A model generated the notes under the pieces. That model ran no database searches. It was not told where the DNA came from and saw only the letters and a list, made by a program, of their open reading frames with translations. Shown here piece after piece: positions 31,850 to 40,570 of a stretch of DNA of 43,321 bases. Source of the DNA: Bradyrhizobium sp. CSS354. Its GTDB lineage: Bacteria > Pseudomonadota > Alphaproteobacteria > Rhizobiales > Xanthobacteraceae. Position numbers and translations under genes: made by a program. Within the stretch, counting starts at the first letter, position 1, and each line of letters starts with the position of its first letter. Location of the stretch: the NCBI RefSeq assembly GCF_029051725.1, contig NZ_JAACFU010000032.1:1-43321 (forward strand), in the 5' to 3' direction.

Positions 31850-33220
31850 CTAGAACGCGTATTCCGCGTAGGCTGGTTCCACCGAGCCGTTCCAGGGACC
31901 GTTGAACTTGTCGAGCATCTCCTCGGCCGGCGTGCGGCCGGAATCGATGATGCGATCGAGCGGCTCAAGATGCCTGGTCTCGTCGCGGCCGAGCTGGTCG
32001 ATCCGGCCGCGCCGGCGCAAGCCGGCATGTGCCAGAACGAGGCACTCCTTGGCGATCTCGAACAGATAGCGGTCCTTGATCCGCGACTTGAAGCCGAAGC
32101 GCGGCACGTCGTCGCGCAGGGCCTGACGCTCATGCGCGCTCCAGTGCTTCACAAGGTCCCAGGCGGAATCCAGCGACACATCGTCGTAGAGCAGCCCGGC
32201 CCAGAACGCCGATAGCGCCGGCAATCGACCCCACGGTCCACCATCGGAGCCGCGCATCTCGAGATAGCGCTTGAGCCGCACCTCCGGGAAAATCGTCGAA
32301 AGATGGTTGGCCCAGTCCGACAGCGTCGGATGTTCGCCGGGCAAATTGTTGTTGCGGCCATCGAAGAAGGCGCGGAACGAGGAGCCGGAGACGTCGATGT
32401 AATCCTCGTCGCGCTTGACGAAATACATGGGCACGTCGAGCGCATAGTCGACATAGCGCTCGAAGCCCATGCCGTCCTCGAATGCCCACGGCATCATGCC
32501 GGCGCGCGCGTTGTCGGTGTCGCGCCAGATCTCGGACCGGAAGGAGAGGAAGCCGTTCGGCTTGCCCTCGGTAAACGGCGAATTGGCGAACAAGGCGGTT
32601 GCGACCGGCTGGAGCGCGAGCGAGACACGCAGCTTCTTGACCATGTCGGCTTCGGAGGAGAAGTCGAGATTGGTCTGTACCGTGCAGGTCCGGTACATCA
32701 TGTCGAGGCCGTACTGGCCGACCTTCGGCATGTAATTGGTCATGATCTTGTAGCGGCCCTTGGGCATCACCGGGATGTCGGCGCGCGACCAGGACGGCGT
32801 CATGCCGAGCCCGAGGAAGCCGATGCCGAGCGGCGTTGCGATCTCGCGCACCTGCGCCAGATGCGCCATCAGCTCGCTCTGGGTCTGGTGCACGTTCTCG
32901 ACGGGGGCGCCCGAAAGCTCGAACTGCCCGCCGGGCTCGAGCGAGATCGCGCCGCCGCCGGTGACGTCGTAGAGGCCGATGATGTTGCCCTTCTCCATGA
33001 TCGGCTCCCAGCCGAGCAGGAGCTTCATGCCTTCGAGCAGCGCGCCGATACCGCGCGGGCCTTCGTAGGGCACCGGGCGGTGGCCTTCGAGCGTGAACGG
33101 CGTCTTCTCATGCTCGGTGCCCATGCGGAATTCGGACGGGTCCTTGCAGCCTTCCTCGAACCACTTGACGAGCTCGTCGCGCGATTGCAACGGCGTCATA
33201 TCGATCTGGTCTCGCGCCAT
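31850..33220 (-). CDS. gshA: Glutamate-cysteine ligase (plant/alphaproteobacterial type)
   Basis: A 456-residue enzyme joining glutamate and cysteine with ATP, the first step of glutathione synthesis. The sequence is of the proteobacterial-plant GshA clade: RMGTEHEKTPF, GGAISLEPGGQFELSGAP, MTRTCTVQTNLDF-like MYRTCTVQTNLDFSSE, and YLEMRGSDGGPWGRLPALSAFW. The last residues (EPAYAEYAF) match clade ends, so it is complete. It lies about 100 bases after the marR gene on the same strand and close to a glutathione transferase gene, so a thiol/detoxification neighbourhood is apparent. Confidence 0.95.
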   Translation of the reverse strand: MARDQIDMTPLQSRDELVKWFEEGCKDPSEFRMGTEHEKTPFTLEGHRPVPYEGPRGIGALLEGMKLLLGWEPIMEKGNIIGLYDVTGGGAISLEPGGQFELSGAPVENVHQTQSELMAHLAQVREIATPLGIGFLGLGMTPSWSRADIPVMPKGRYKIMTNYMPKVGQYGLDMMYRTCTVQTNLDFSSEADMVKKLRVSLALQPVATALFANSPFTEGKPNGFLSFRSEIWRDTDNARAGMMPWAFEDGMGFERYVDYALDVPMYFVKRDEDYIDVSGSSFRAFFDGRNNNLPGEHPTLSDWANHLSTIFPEVRLKRYLEMRGSDGGPWGRLPALSAFWAGLLYDDVSLDSAWDLVKHWSAHERQALRDDVPRFGFKSRIKDRYLFEIAKECLVLAHAGLRRRGRIDQLGRDETRHLEPLDRIIDSGRTPAEEMLDKFNGPWNGSVEPAYAEYAF

Positions 33221-33319
33221 ATCAAACTCTAATCAAAAGGCGCTTCGACCGAACGCGCGCGGGTGACGGGATGGTCCGCGAACCCATCGGGTGCACGGAC
33301 GAGCTGGTGTGCCGCGCGC

Positions 33320-33817
33320 TCATCGCGACGGCGTGGTTTCGTTGGCGTGGACGATGGGCGGCAGTTTCATCTCGCCGCACGAGCAGCCCAGACGGTCGAG
33401 CAGACCGCTGAGCTTCACGGCATCTGCATCGGACAGCTTTGAGCCGACATATTTCTCGATCGCGGCCGAATAGGCGCCCCACATCCGCTTCTGCAATTCG
33501 CGGCCAGCTTCCGTGATCTCCACGAACTGGCCGCGCTTGTCGATCTTGCATTCACGCCGCGAGGCAAGGCCTTCGTCGACCAGGCGGTCGATCAGCCGCG
33601 ATGTCGAATATTGCGGGATCAGCATCTGCCGTTCGAGTTCGACCGGCCGGAGTTCGCCCGAAGGCGCCCGTGACAGTTCGAGCAGCGCGTCATACCATGC
33701 AAGCGGCGGGAAGCCGGCCTTCTTCAGGTCCTGCTCGACACAATTGAGCACGCGGCTCTGCACCCGCATCAAGCGGATCCAGGCGGAAGTCGCCTCGGTC
33801 GATGGTTTGCGTTTCAT
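33320..33817 (-). CDS. MarR-family transcriptional regulator
   Basis: A 165-residue winged-helix regulator. The HTH region is LRPVELERQMLIPQYSTSRLIDRLVDEGL and the wing is RRECKIDKRGQFVEITEAG. It has Cys in the N-terminal helix (RVLNCVEQD), in the wing and as a CSC near the C-terminus, so thiol-based sensing is conceivable. The ATG at 33817 is chosen; a TTG four codons upstream is weaker. It is divergent from the glutathione transferase gene, with a GATGCA-CC-TGCATC dyad between, implying control of gst and itself. Confidence 0.88.
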   Translation of the reverse strand: MKRKPSTEATSAWIRLMRVQSRVLNCVEQDLKKAGFPPLAWYDALLELSRAPSGELRPVELERQMLIPQYSTSRLIDRLVDEGLASRRECKIDKRGQFVEITEAGRELQKRMWGAYSAAIEKYVGSKLSDADAVKLSGLLDRLGCSCGEMKLPPIVHANETTPSR

Positions 33818-33856
33818 GGTCCCGCTCAAGCTCGTCGCCCGTCTCTTACCCTATTC

Positions 33857-33897
33857 GATGCACCTGCATCAATCTTGACTATTTCAAGCAGATGCAT
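33857..33897. promoter_or_regulatory. Candidate MarR operator and gst promoter
   Basis: GATGCA-CC-TGCATC (33857-33870) is a perfect dyad, and a third copy of the half-site, GATGCAT, lies at 33891-33897. TTGACT (33875-33880) lies between them and can serve as the -35 of the gst promoter. A regulator bound to both places would cover it. Confidence 0.5.
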
Positions 33898-33943
33898 GTA
33901 GTCGTTCTTTCGCCTGAACCAAGCAACAAGAGGAGGAAATTCC

Positions 33944-34558
33944 ATGAAATTGTACTATTCGCCCGGTGCCTGCTCGCTATCCCCCCATATCGCGCTCCTG
34001 GAAGCCGGCCTGCCCTATGAACTGGTCAAGGTGGATATCCGGGCCAAGAAGCTCGAAAACGGTGAGGATTATCTGAAGCTGAACCCCAAGGGCCAGGTCC
34101 CTGCGCTGGGCCTCGATAGCGGAGAGATCGTGACCGAAGGCCCGGTGATTGTCCAGATGATCGCCGATCAGGCCTCAGCCAAGGCACTGGCGCCGGCCCA
34201 CGGCAGCTCCGAGCGCTACAAGCTGCTCGAATGGCTGAACTTCCTCACCTCGGAGGTCCACAAGAGCTTCGGCCCGATGTTCGCGCCGGCGCTGAACGAC
34301 GAGGCCAAGGCCTTCTTCAAGGACCGAGTCATGGGCAAGCTGAAATACATCGACAGCCAGCTCGCCGGCCGCGACTACCTCATGGGCAAGCAGTTCACGG
34401 TGGCTGACGGCTATCTCTTCACGATGCTGACCTGGGGCGACCGGATGAAGTTCGACCTCTCGGCGATGCCGAACCTTGCCGCCTACAAGACCCGCGTCGC
34501 GGCGCGGCCGCAGGTGCAGGAAGCGATGAAGAAGGAAGGACTGATTCCGGCTGCCTGA
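33944..34558 (+). CDS. Glutathione S-transferase (beta-class-like)
   Basis: A 204-residue glutathione transferase. The thioredoxin-like N-domain opens MKLYYSPGACSLSPHIALLE, with Ser11/Cys10 of the bacterial beta class, the cis-Pro in KGQVPAL and the glutathione-binding TEGPVIVQMIAD. The helical C-domain has the N-capping segment FTVADGYLFTML. AGAGGAGG precedes the start. It is probably a cytosolic detoxification or peroxide-handling enzyme controlled by the divergent MarR protein. A terminator follows directly. Confidence 0.93.
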   Translation: MKLYYSPGACSLSPHIALLEAGLPYELVKVDIRAKKLENGEDYLKLNPKGQVPALGLDSGEIVTEGPVIVQMIADQASAKALAPAHGSSERYKLLEWLNFLTSEVHKSFGPMFAPALNDEAKAFFKDRVMGKLKYIDSQLAGRDYLMGKQFTVADGYLFTMLTWGDRMKFDLSAMPNLAAYKTRVAARPQVQEAMKKEGLIPAA

Positions 34559-34568
34559 GGCGCACATG

Positions 34569-34606
34569 CGAAAGGCCGGATCGAGAATCCGGCCTTTCGT
34601 ATTTTT
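34569..34606 (+). terminator. Rho-independent terminator of gst
   Basis: CGAAAGGCCGGAT (34569-34581) pairs exactly with ATCCGGCCTTTCG (34587-34599) over a 5-base loop and is followed by TATTTTT. It lies 10 bases after the gst stop and also separates it from the convergent fad operon. Confidence 0.92.
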
Positions 34607-34629
34607 CATCCTGGCTACGGCTCAGAGAA

Positions 34630-36843
34630 TCACGCCGCCGCCTTCTTCGGAGCGAAGCGGCCGTAGAAGGTTTCTCCCTTTGCGGCCATCTCCTCGAGGA
34701 GTTTCGGCGGGGTGAAGCGCGAGCCGTATTTCGTTTCCAGCTTGTGGCAAAGCTCGACGAACTTCTTGAGGCCCATGAAGTCGATATAGGACAATGTGCC
34801 ACCGGTGAACGGCGCAAAGCCGAAGCCGAGGATCGAGCCGACGTCTGCTTCACGCGGATCGGTGATGACGTGGTCCTCCACCGTGCGCGCGGCTTCCACC
34901 GCCTGCACCACCAGGAAGCGCTGCTTCAACTCCTCGACGTCGAGCGTATCAGGGTCGAGCTGCTTGGGCTGCAGCGCGGACAAGCCCGGCCACAGGCTCT
35001 TCTGACCCTTGCCCTTCTCGGGATAGTCGTAGAAGCCTTTGCTGTTCTTGCGGCCCAGACGGCCCTGCTTCTCGACCATTTCCACCATAAGCTTCTTCTG
35101 ATCGGGATTGATGGCGTTGGGGCCGAGGTCGGCTTCCGTCGCCTTCATGATCTTGAGCCCCAGGTCGAGCGCGACCTCGTCCGACAGCGAGAGGGGGCCG
35201 ACCGGCATGCCGGCCATCTTGGCGCAATTCTCGATCATCGCGGGCGGCACGCCTTCGAGGAACATCTCGTTGCCTTCGGCGACGTAGCGGCCGACGCAGC
35301 GATTGGCGAAGAAGCCGCGGCTGTCGTTGACGACGATCGGCGTCTTGCCGATCTGCCTGACGTAGTCGAGCGCGGTCGCGATCGCGAGATCGCCGGTGTT
35401 CTTGCCCTGGATGATCTCGACCAGCATCATCTTCTCGACCGGCGAGAAGAAGTGGATGCCGACGAACCTGCCCTGGTCCTTGAAGGATTCCGCCAGCGAG
35501 GTGATCGGAAGCGTCGAGGTGTTGGACGCGAAGATCACGTCCGGCTTCATATGCACCTGCGCCTTGGCAAAGGTATCAGCCTTGACCTTGCGGTCCTCGA
35601 ACACGGCCTCGATGACGAGATCGACGTCCTTCAGCGCGGAATAGTCCGCGGTCGGCGTGATGCGCGCGAGCAGGGCTTCTGCGTCGCCGGGCTTGGCGCG
35701 GCCCTTCTTGATCTGCTCCTCGATCACCTTTTGCGCATGCGCCTTGCCCTTGTCGGCGCTCTCCTGGTCGCGATCGATCAGGACGACGTCGAGGCCGGCA
35801 CGGGCCGAAACATAGCCGACGCTAGCGCCCATGAAGCCGGCGCCGATCACGGCGATCTTCTTCACCTTGGTCGGCGGCACGTCCTTCGGACGGCGCGCGC
35901 CCTTGTTGAGCTCCTGCATCGACAGGAACAGGCTGCGGATCATCGCAGCCGCTTCCTTCGAGCGCAGCACCGAGGTGAAATAGCGCGACTCGACGCGGAG
36001 CGCGGCGTCGATCGGCAGCTGCAGGCCCTCGTAGACGCAGCTCATGATCGCGCGTGCGGCCGGATAATTGTCGTAGGTCTCGCGGCGATAGATCGCGTTG
36101 CCGGCCGGGAACATCATCATGCCGGCCTTGGAGAACACCGGGCCGCCGGGCAGCTTGAAGCCCTTCTCGTCCCAGGGCGCGACGGCCTTGCCGCCGCCCT
36201 TGATCCAGTCCTTTGCCGCCTTGATGAGATCGGTGGCGGGAACGACGACGTGAATCAGATTCAGCGCCTTGGCTTTCTCGATCGTGACCGGATCGCCCTT
36301 GAGCAGGATCGTCATCGCGTCCTGCGGCGGCACCAGGCGCGGCACGCGCTGCGTTCCGCCAGCGCCAGGGAACAGGCCGACCTTGACCTCGGGCAGGCCG
36401 AGGCGGGTCTTGGGATTCTCCGCCGCCACGCGATAGTGGCAGCACAGCGTGATCTCGAAACCGCCGCCGAGCGCGAGGCCGTTGATCGCCGCCGCCCACG
36501 GCTTGCCGGAGGTCTCGATCGAGCGCAGCACCTGCGAGAAGCGCCGGCTCTGCTCGAACAGCATCTGGTTCGCCGCGGTCTCGCCCTGTTCCTTGAACAC
36601 TTTTGCGTAGGCCTGGTTCATGCCCTCGAGCATGGACAGGTCCGCGCCGGCGCAGAACGCCTCCTTGGCAGAGGTTATGACGACACCCTTCACCGCGGCG
36701 TCGGCCGTGGTCGCCTTGACGATCGCATCGAGCTCGCTGGTCGAGGTCTCGTCGAGCACGTTCATCGAACGGCCCGGAATGTCCCAGGTCACGAGCGCGA
36801 TGCCGTCGGAATCGGTCTCAACCTTGAAGTTCTTGTAAGCCAT
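34630..36843 (-). CDS. fadJ: Bifunctional enoyl-CoA hydratase/3-hydroxyacyl-CoA dehydrogenase (FadB/FadJ)
   Basis: A 737-residue beta-oxidation multienzyme. The N-terminal crotonase domain (1 to about 190) has the oxyanion segments CAGADLSMLEG and ALGGGFEITLCCHYR with GLPEVKVGLFPGAGGTQR. The NAD-binding domain starts at about 325 (KKIAVIGAGFMGASVGYV). The dehydrogenase C-domains follow (HFFSPVEKMMLVEII, NDSRGFFANR). It hydrates and then oxidises acyl-CoA intermediates and passes them to the thiolase encoded 18 bases upstream. I cannot separate FadB from FadJ by sequence alone. It is last in a four-gene minus-strand operon. Confidence 0.94.
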   Translation of the reverse strand: MAYKNFKVETDSDGIALVTWDIPGRSMNVLDETSTSELDAIVKATTADAAVKGVVITSAKEAFCAGADLSMLEGMNQAYAKVFKEQGETAANQMLFEQSRRFSQVLRSIETSGKPWAAAINGLALGGGFEITLCCHYRVAAENPKTRLGLPEVKVGLFPGAGGTQRVPRLVPPQDAMTILLKGDPVTIEKAKALNLIHVVVPATDLIKAAKDWIKGGGKAVAPWDEKGFKLPGGPVFSKAGMMMFPAGNAIYRRETYDNYPAARAIMSCVYEGLQLPIDAALRVESRYFTSVLRSKEAAAMIRSLFLSMQELNKGARRPKDVPPTKVKKIAVIGAGFMGASVGYVSARAGLDVVLIDRDQESADKGKAHAQKVIEEQIKKGRAKPGDAEALLARITPTADYSALKDVDLVIEAVFEDRKVKADTFAKAQVHMKPDVIFASNTSTLPITSLAESFKDQGRFVGIHFFSPVEKMMLVEIIQGKNTGDLAIATALDYVRQIGKTPIVVNDSRGFFANRCVGRYVAEGNEMFLEGVPPAMIENCAKMAGMPVGPLSLSDEVALDLGLKIMKATEADLGPNAINPDQKKLMVEMVEKQGRLGRKNSKGFYDYPEKGKGQKSLWPGLSALQPKQLDPDTLDVEELKQRFLVVQAVEAARTVEDHVITDPREADVGSILGFGFAPFTGGTLSYIDFMGLKKFVELCHKLETKYGSRFTPPKLLEEMAAKGETFYGRFAPKKAAA

Positions 36844-36861
36844 GCTGGTTGCTCCCTACCC

Positions 36862-38070
36862 TTAGACGCGTTCGATAATGGTCGCGGTGCCCATGCCGCC
36901 GCCGATGCACAGCGTCACCAGTGCGGTCGATTTGTTGGTGCGCTCGAGCTCGTCGAGCACGGTCCCGAGGATCATCGCGCCGGTCGCGCCCAGCGGATGG
37001 CCGAGCGCGATCGCACCGCCATTGACGTTGATCTTGGCATTGTCGATGTCGAAGGCCTGAATGTAGCGCAACACGACGGAGGCGAAGGCCTCGTTAAGCT
37101 CGAACAGGTCGATGTCCGACTTCTTCATGCCGGAGCGCGCAAACAGCTTTTCGGTGACGTCGACCGGGCCGGTCAGCATCATCGCGGGCTCGGAGCCGAT
37201 ATTGGCGAATGCGCGGATCTTTGCGCGCGGCTTCAGCCCGTACTTGCCGCCGGCTTCCTTGCTGCCGAGCAGGACGGCGCCTGCACCATCGACGATGCCC
37301 GACGAATTGCCGGCGTGGTGCACGTAATTGACGCGTTCGATTTCCGGATGCGACTGCACCGCGACGCCGTCGAAGCCGCCCATCTGCGCCATCATCGTGA
37401 ACGCCGGCTGCAGCTGCGCCAGCGACTGCATCGTCGTCGAAGGGCGCATATGCTCGTCCTTGGCGAGAATGGTGAGGCCGTTGATGTCCTTCACCGGGAC
37501 GACCGACTTGTCGAAGCGGCCTTCATCCCAGGACTTCGCCGCACGCTGCTGGCTCTGCACCGCATAGGCGTCGACGTCGTCGCGCGAGAAGCCGTATTTG
37601 GTCGCGATCAGATCGGCCGAGACACCTTGCGGCATGAAATAGGCCGGCACGGCCATCGACGGGTCCATCGGCCAGGCGCCGCCGGAGGCACCGATGCCGA
37701 CGCGGCTCATCGATTCGGCGCCGCCGCCGATCACGAGCTCGTGCTGGCCGCTCATCACCTGGGCTGCGGCAAAATTCACGGCATCGAGGCCGGAGGCGCA
37801 GAAGCGGCTGATCTGCACGCCCGGAACCGCTTCGCCGAGGCCCGCCTTCAGCGCGGCAAAGCGCGCGATGTCGGAGCCGGCTTCGCCGACGGGATCGACC
37901 ACGCCGAGAATGACGTCATCGACCGAATCTTCCGGCAGGTTATTGCGGTCCTTCAGCGCCTTGAGCGGCACGGTCGCGAGCGCGAGCGCGGTGACTTCGT
38001 GCAGCGCGCCATCCGCCTTGCCGCGGCCGCGCGGGGTGCGGACGTGGTCGTAAATATAGGCATCTGCCAT
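36862..38070 (-). CDS. fadA: Acetyl-CoA C-acyltransferase (thiolase)
   Basis: A 402-residue thiolase cleaving 3-ketoacyl-CoA. The nucleophilic Cys91 lies in ISRFCASGLDAVN, the catalytic His in GGAIALGHPLGATGA and the second Cys in TLCIGGGMGTA near the C-terminus. It directly precedes the FadB/J gene (18-base gap), forming the usual alpha/beta pair of the fatty-acid oxidation complex. Confidence 0.95.
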   Translation of the reverse strand: MADAYIYDHVRTPRGRGKADGALHEVTALALATVPLKALKDRNNLPEDSVDDVILGVVDPVGEAGSDIARFAALKAGLGEAVPGVQISRFCASGLDAVNFAAAQVMSGQHELVIGGGAESMSRVGIGASGGAWPMDPSMAVPAYFMPQGVSADLIATKYGFSRDDVDAYAVQSQQRAAKSWDEGRFDKSVVPVKDINGLTILAKDEHMRPSTTMQSLAQLQPAFTMMAQMGGFDGVAVQSHPEIERVNYVHHAGNSSGIVDGAGAVLLGSKEAGGKYGLKPRAKIRAFANIGSEPAMMLTGPVDVTEKLFARSGMKKSDIDLFELNEAFASVVLRYIQAFDIDNAKINVNGGAIALGHPLGATGAMILGTVLDELERTNKSTALVTLCIGGGMGTATIIERV

Positions 38071-38138
38071 GGGAGCCTCCTGATTGCGGTTATTGGTCGC
38101 GACCGCCGCGCGGTCGCTATCATTCGTGGGCGGAATCC

Positions 38139-39929
38139 TCAGAACGCTTCCGCCGGCAATTCCATGATGGTGGCGCAGCCGGCCTGGATGCGCGCGAGAT
38201 TGGCGGCGGTCTCCGGCAGCATCCGCTCCATGAAGAAACGGCCGGTGACGAGCTTGGTCGAGAGATAGGGGGTTGCCCCGCTCTCAGCAATCTTCACCTG
38301 CGTCACTTTCGCCATCTTCGCCCACATGTAGCCGAGCGCGACGAAACCGAACAGATTCAGGTAATCGGTCGCGGCGGCACCGGCATTGTCGGGCTTCGCC
38401 ATCGCGTTCTGCATCAGCCACGTCGTGGCCTGCTGGAGATGGCCGAGCGAAGCCGAGAGCGGGGTAATGTAGGGCTTCATCGCCTCGTCGCCGCCGTTGT
38501 CCTTGGCGAAGGCCATGACCTCGCCGAAGAATGCCATGATGGCGCGGCCGCCGTCGCGCGGCAGCTTGCGGCCGACGAGGTCGAGCGCCTGGATGCCGTT
38601 GGCGCCTTCGTAGATCATGGCGATGCGGGCGTCGCGCACGAACTGCTCCATGCCCTGCTCGGCGATGTAGCCGTGGCCGCCATACATCTGCTGCGCCTGC
38701 ACCGCGTTGGCGAAGCCGTAGTCGGTGAGAAAGCCTTTCAGCACGGGCGTCATCAGGCCCATGTGATCATCGGCGGCCTGACGGTCCTTGGGATCCTCGG
38801 AGCGATGGGCGACGTCGCTCTTCAGCGCGGTCCACATTACGAAGGCGCGCGCGGCCTCGTTGAAGGCGCGGATCGACAGCAGCGTGCGGCGCACGTCGGG
38901 ATGGACGATGATCGGATCGGCCGGCTTGTCCGGCGCCTTGGCACCGGTGAGGGAGCGGCCCTGGATGCGATCCCGGGCATAGGCGACCGCGTTCTGATAG
39001 GCCACTTCCGACTGCGCGAGACCCTGCACGGCGACGCCGAGGCGGGCCTCGTTCATCATCACGAACATGCCCTGCATGCCCTTGTTCTCTTCGCCGATCA
39101 GCCAACCGGTGGCGTTGTCGTAATTCATCACGCAGGTGGAATTGCCGTGGATGCCCATCTTGTGCTCGATCGAGCCGCAGACCACGCCGTTGCGCTGCCC
39201 CACCGAACCATCGGCGTTGACGAGGAATTTCGGCACCACGAACAGCGACACGCCCTTGATGCCGGCGGGCGCGCCCTCGATGCGGGCCAGCACGAGGTGG
39301 ATGATGTTGGGCGCGAGGTCATGCTCGCCGGCCGAAATGAAGATCTTGGTGCCGGTGATCTTGAAGCTGCCGTCGGCCTGCCGCACCGCCTTGGTGCGGA
39401 GCATGCCGAGGTCGGTGCCGCAATGCGGCTCGGTCAGGTTCATGGTGCCGGTCCACTCGCCCGCCACCATCTTCGGCACGTAGGTCTGCTTCTGCTCCGG
39501 AGTGCCGTGGACGATCAGCGCCGCGGTCGCACCCATGGTGAGGCCGCCATACATCGAGAACGCCATGTTGGCGGAGATCTGGAATTCATTGACCGCCTGG
39601 CTCAGCGTCACTGGCAGGCCTTGGCCGCCGTACTCGGTGGGTGCCGACAGGCCGAGCCAGCCGCCTTCGGCGACCTGCTTGAACGCGTCCTTGAAGCCCT
39701 TCGGTGTGGTGACGCTGCCGTCATCGGCGCGCTTGCAGCCTTCGAGATCGCCGACGCGATTGAGCGGCTGGAGCACTTCTTCGGCAAGCTTGGCAGCTTC
39801 GCCGAGAATGGCTTCGCGCACGTCGCTCGACGCATCGGAGAAGCCGGCCAGATTGTCATAGCGATCGATCTGGAAGACGTCGTTGAGCAGGAAGTTCACG
39901 TCTTCGACGGGGGCTTTGTAGATCGGCAT
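38139..39929 (-). CDS. Acyl-CoA dehydrogenase with C-terminal extension (FadE/DmdC type)
   Basis: A 596-residue FAD enzyme for the first beta-oxidation step. It belongs to the long acyl-CoA dehydrogenase subgroup with an extra N-terminal helix (MPIYKAPVEDVNFLLNDVF) and a C-terminal domain. FAD/substrate segments visible are TMNLTEPHCGTDLGMLRTKA, GTKIFISAGEHD and the active-site glutamate region IYEGANGIQALDLVGRKL. It lies 68 bases before the thiolase gene. Chain-length preference cannot be read. Confidence 0.94.
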   Translation of the reverse strand: MPIYKAPVEDVNFLLNDVFQIDRYDNLAGFSDASSDVREAILGEAAKLAEEVLQPLNRVGDLEGCKRADDGSVTTPKGFKDAFKQVAEGGWLGLSAPTEYGGQGLPVTLSQAVNEFQISANMAFSMYGGLTMGATAALIVHGTPEQKQTYVPKMVAGEWTGTMNLTEPHCGTDLGMLRTKAVRQADGSFKITGTKIFISAGEHDLAPNIIHLVLARIEGAPAGIKGVSLFVVPKFLVNADGSVGQRNGVVCGSIEHKMGIHGNSTCVMNYDNATGWLIGEENKGMQGMFVMMNEARLGVAVQGLAQSEVAYQNAVAYARDRIQGRSLTGAKAPDKPADPIIVHPDVRRTLLSIRAFNEAARAFVMWTALKSDVAHRSEDPKDRQAADDHMGLMTPVLKGFLTDYGFANAVQAQQMYGGHGYIAEQGMEQFVRDARIAMIYEGANGIQALDLVGRKLPRDGGRAIMAFFGEVMAFAKDNGGDEAMKPYITPLSASLGHLQQATTWLMQNAMAKPDNAGAAATDYLNLFGFVALGYMWAKMAKVTQVKIAESGATPYLSTKLVTGRFFMERMLPETAANLARIQAGCATIMELPAEAF

Positions 39930-39967
39930 GGTGGTCTCCCGGCAGGCCTTGAAGTGATGATGCTGGT

Positions 39968-40354
39968 TTAGGATTGAGCGGCGGCAAGCTGTTCCGCCAT
40001 CAGGCGATGCAGCATGTTGATCGCCTTGAGCGGCCGCACCATCACCTTGAAATGCGTGATGCGTCCGTCGCCGTCGAAACTGATGATGTCGACGCCGTTG
40101 ATCTCGATGCCGTCGATGATGGTCTTGAATTCGAGCACGGCGCCGCTCTCACTCTTCCATTCGCCTACGTAGGTGAAGCCGGGACCGCCGAGCACCTTCT
40201 CGGCGCTGGCCAGATATTTCAAGGTGATGTCGCGTCCACGCTGCGGCGAGTGCACGACGGGGCTTTCGAAGATGGCGTCGGGATGGAGCAGGTCCCAGAG
40301 CGCTGCCCGGTCATGCGACTTCATGTAGCCGTACCAGGAATCGAGGCCGGTCAT
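39968..40354 (-). CDS. NTF2-like (SnoaL-type) protein heading the fad operon
   Basis: A 128-residue cone-fold protein (MTGLDSWYGYMKSHDRAALWDLLHPDAIFESPVVHSP is a typical SnoaL start). The function is unknown; such proteins are often isomerase- or dehydratase-like. The ATG at 40354 has AGGGAGG upstream. It lies 38 bases before the acyl-CoA dehydrogenase gene and is thus first in the operon, which suggests a role with acyl-CoA intermediates or stabilisation of the complex. It is divergent from padR. Confidence 0.82.
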   Translation of the reverse strand: MTGLDSWYGYMKSHDRAALWDLLHPDAIFESPVVHSPQRGRDITLKYLASAEKVLGGPGFTYVGEWKSESGAVLEFKTIIDGIEINGVDIISFDGDGRITHFKVMVRPLKAINMLHRLMAEQLAAAQS

Positions 40355-40491
40355 TCTCGGGTGCCTCCCTAAAGGCCAGGGCAACTAAAGGCTTCTACAA
40401 AAAGCGCGAAAACAACCCCATGCACAGTAGCGACAAGGTTGATTCTACTAGTGTTTTTGGGGCGGTGTTTGCCCTCGTTCTTGGGTCACCT

Positions 40492-40531
40492 CATATGCAC
40501 ATTGACGCATATGCGCCGATGCGCATAAAGT
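40492..40531. promoter_or_regulatory. Two overlapping perfect dyads and the padR promoter
   Basis: CATATGC-N8-GCATATG (40492-40513) is a perfect 7+7 dyad. It overlaps a second one, TATGCGC-CGAT-GCGCATA (40510-40527). TTGACG (40503-40508) and TAAAGT (40526-40531) with exactly 17 bases between them form a promoter facing padR that is buried in both dyads. PadR proteins bind such ATGC-rich inverted repeats, so autorepression is very likely, and control of the divergent fad operon is plausible. Confidence 0.65.
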
Positions 40532-40570
40532 CAAGCCAATTGGTTAAGGTCGAGAACAGGAGGACCGGTC

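Noticed and set aside
34744..38268. A 1174-codon open frame on the plus strand across the FadB/J and thiolase genes
   Set aside because: It is antisense to two fully conserved enzymes and has no recognisable domain; its length merely reflects high G+C at third positions.
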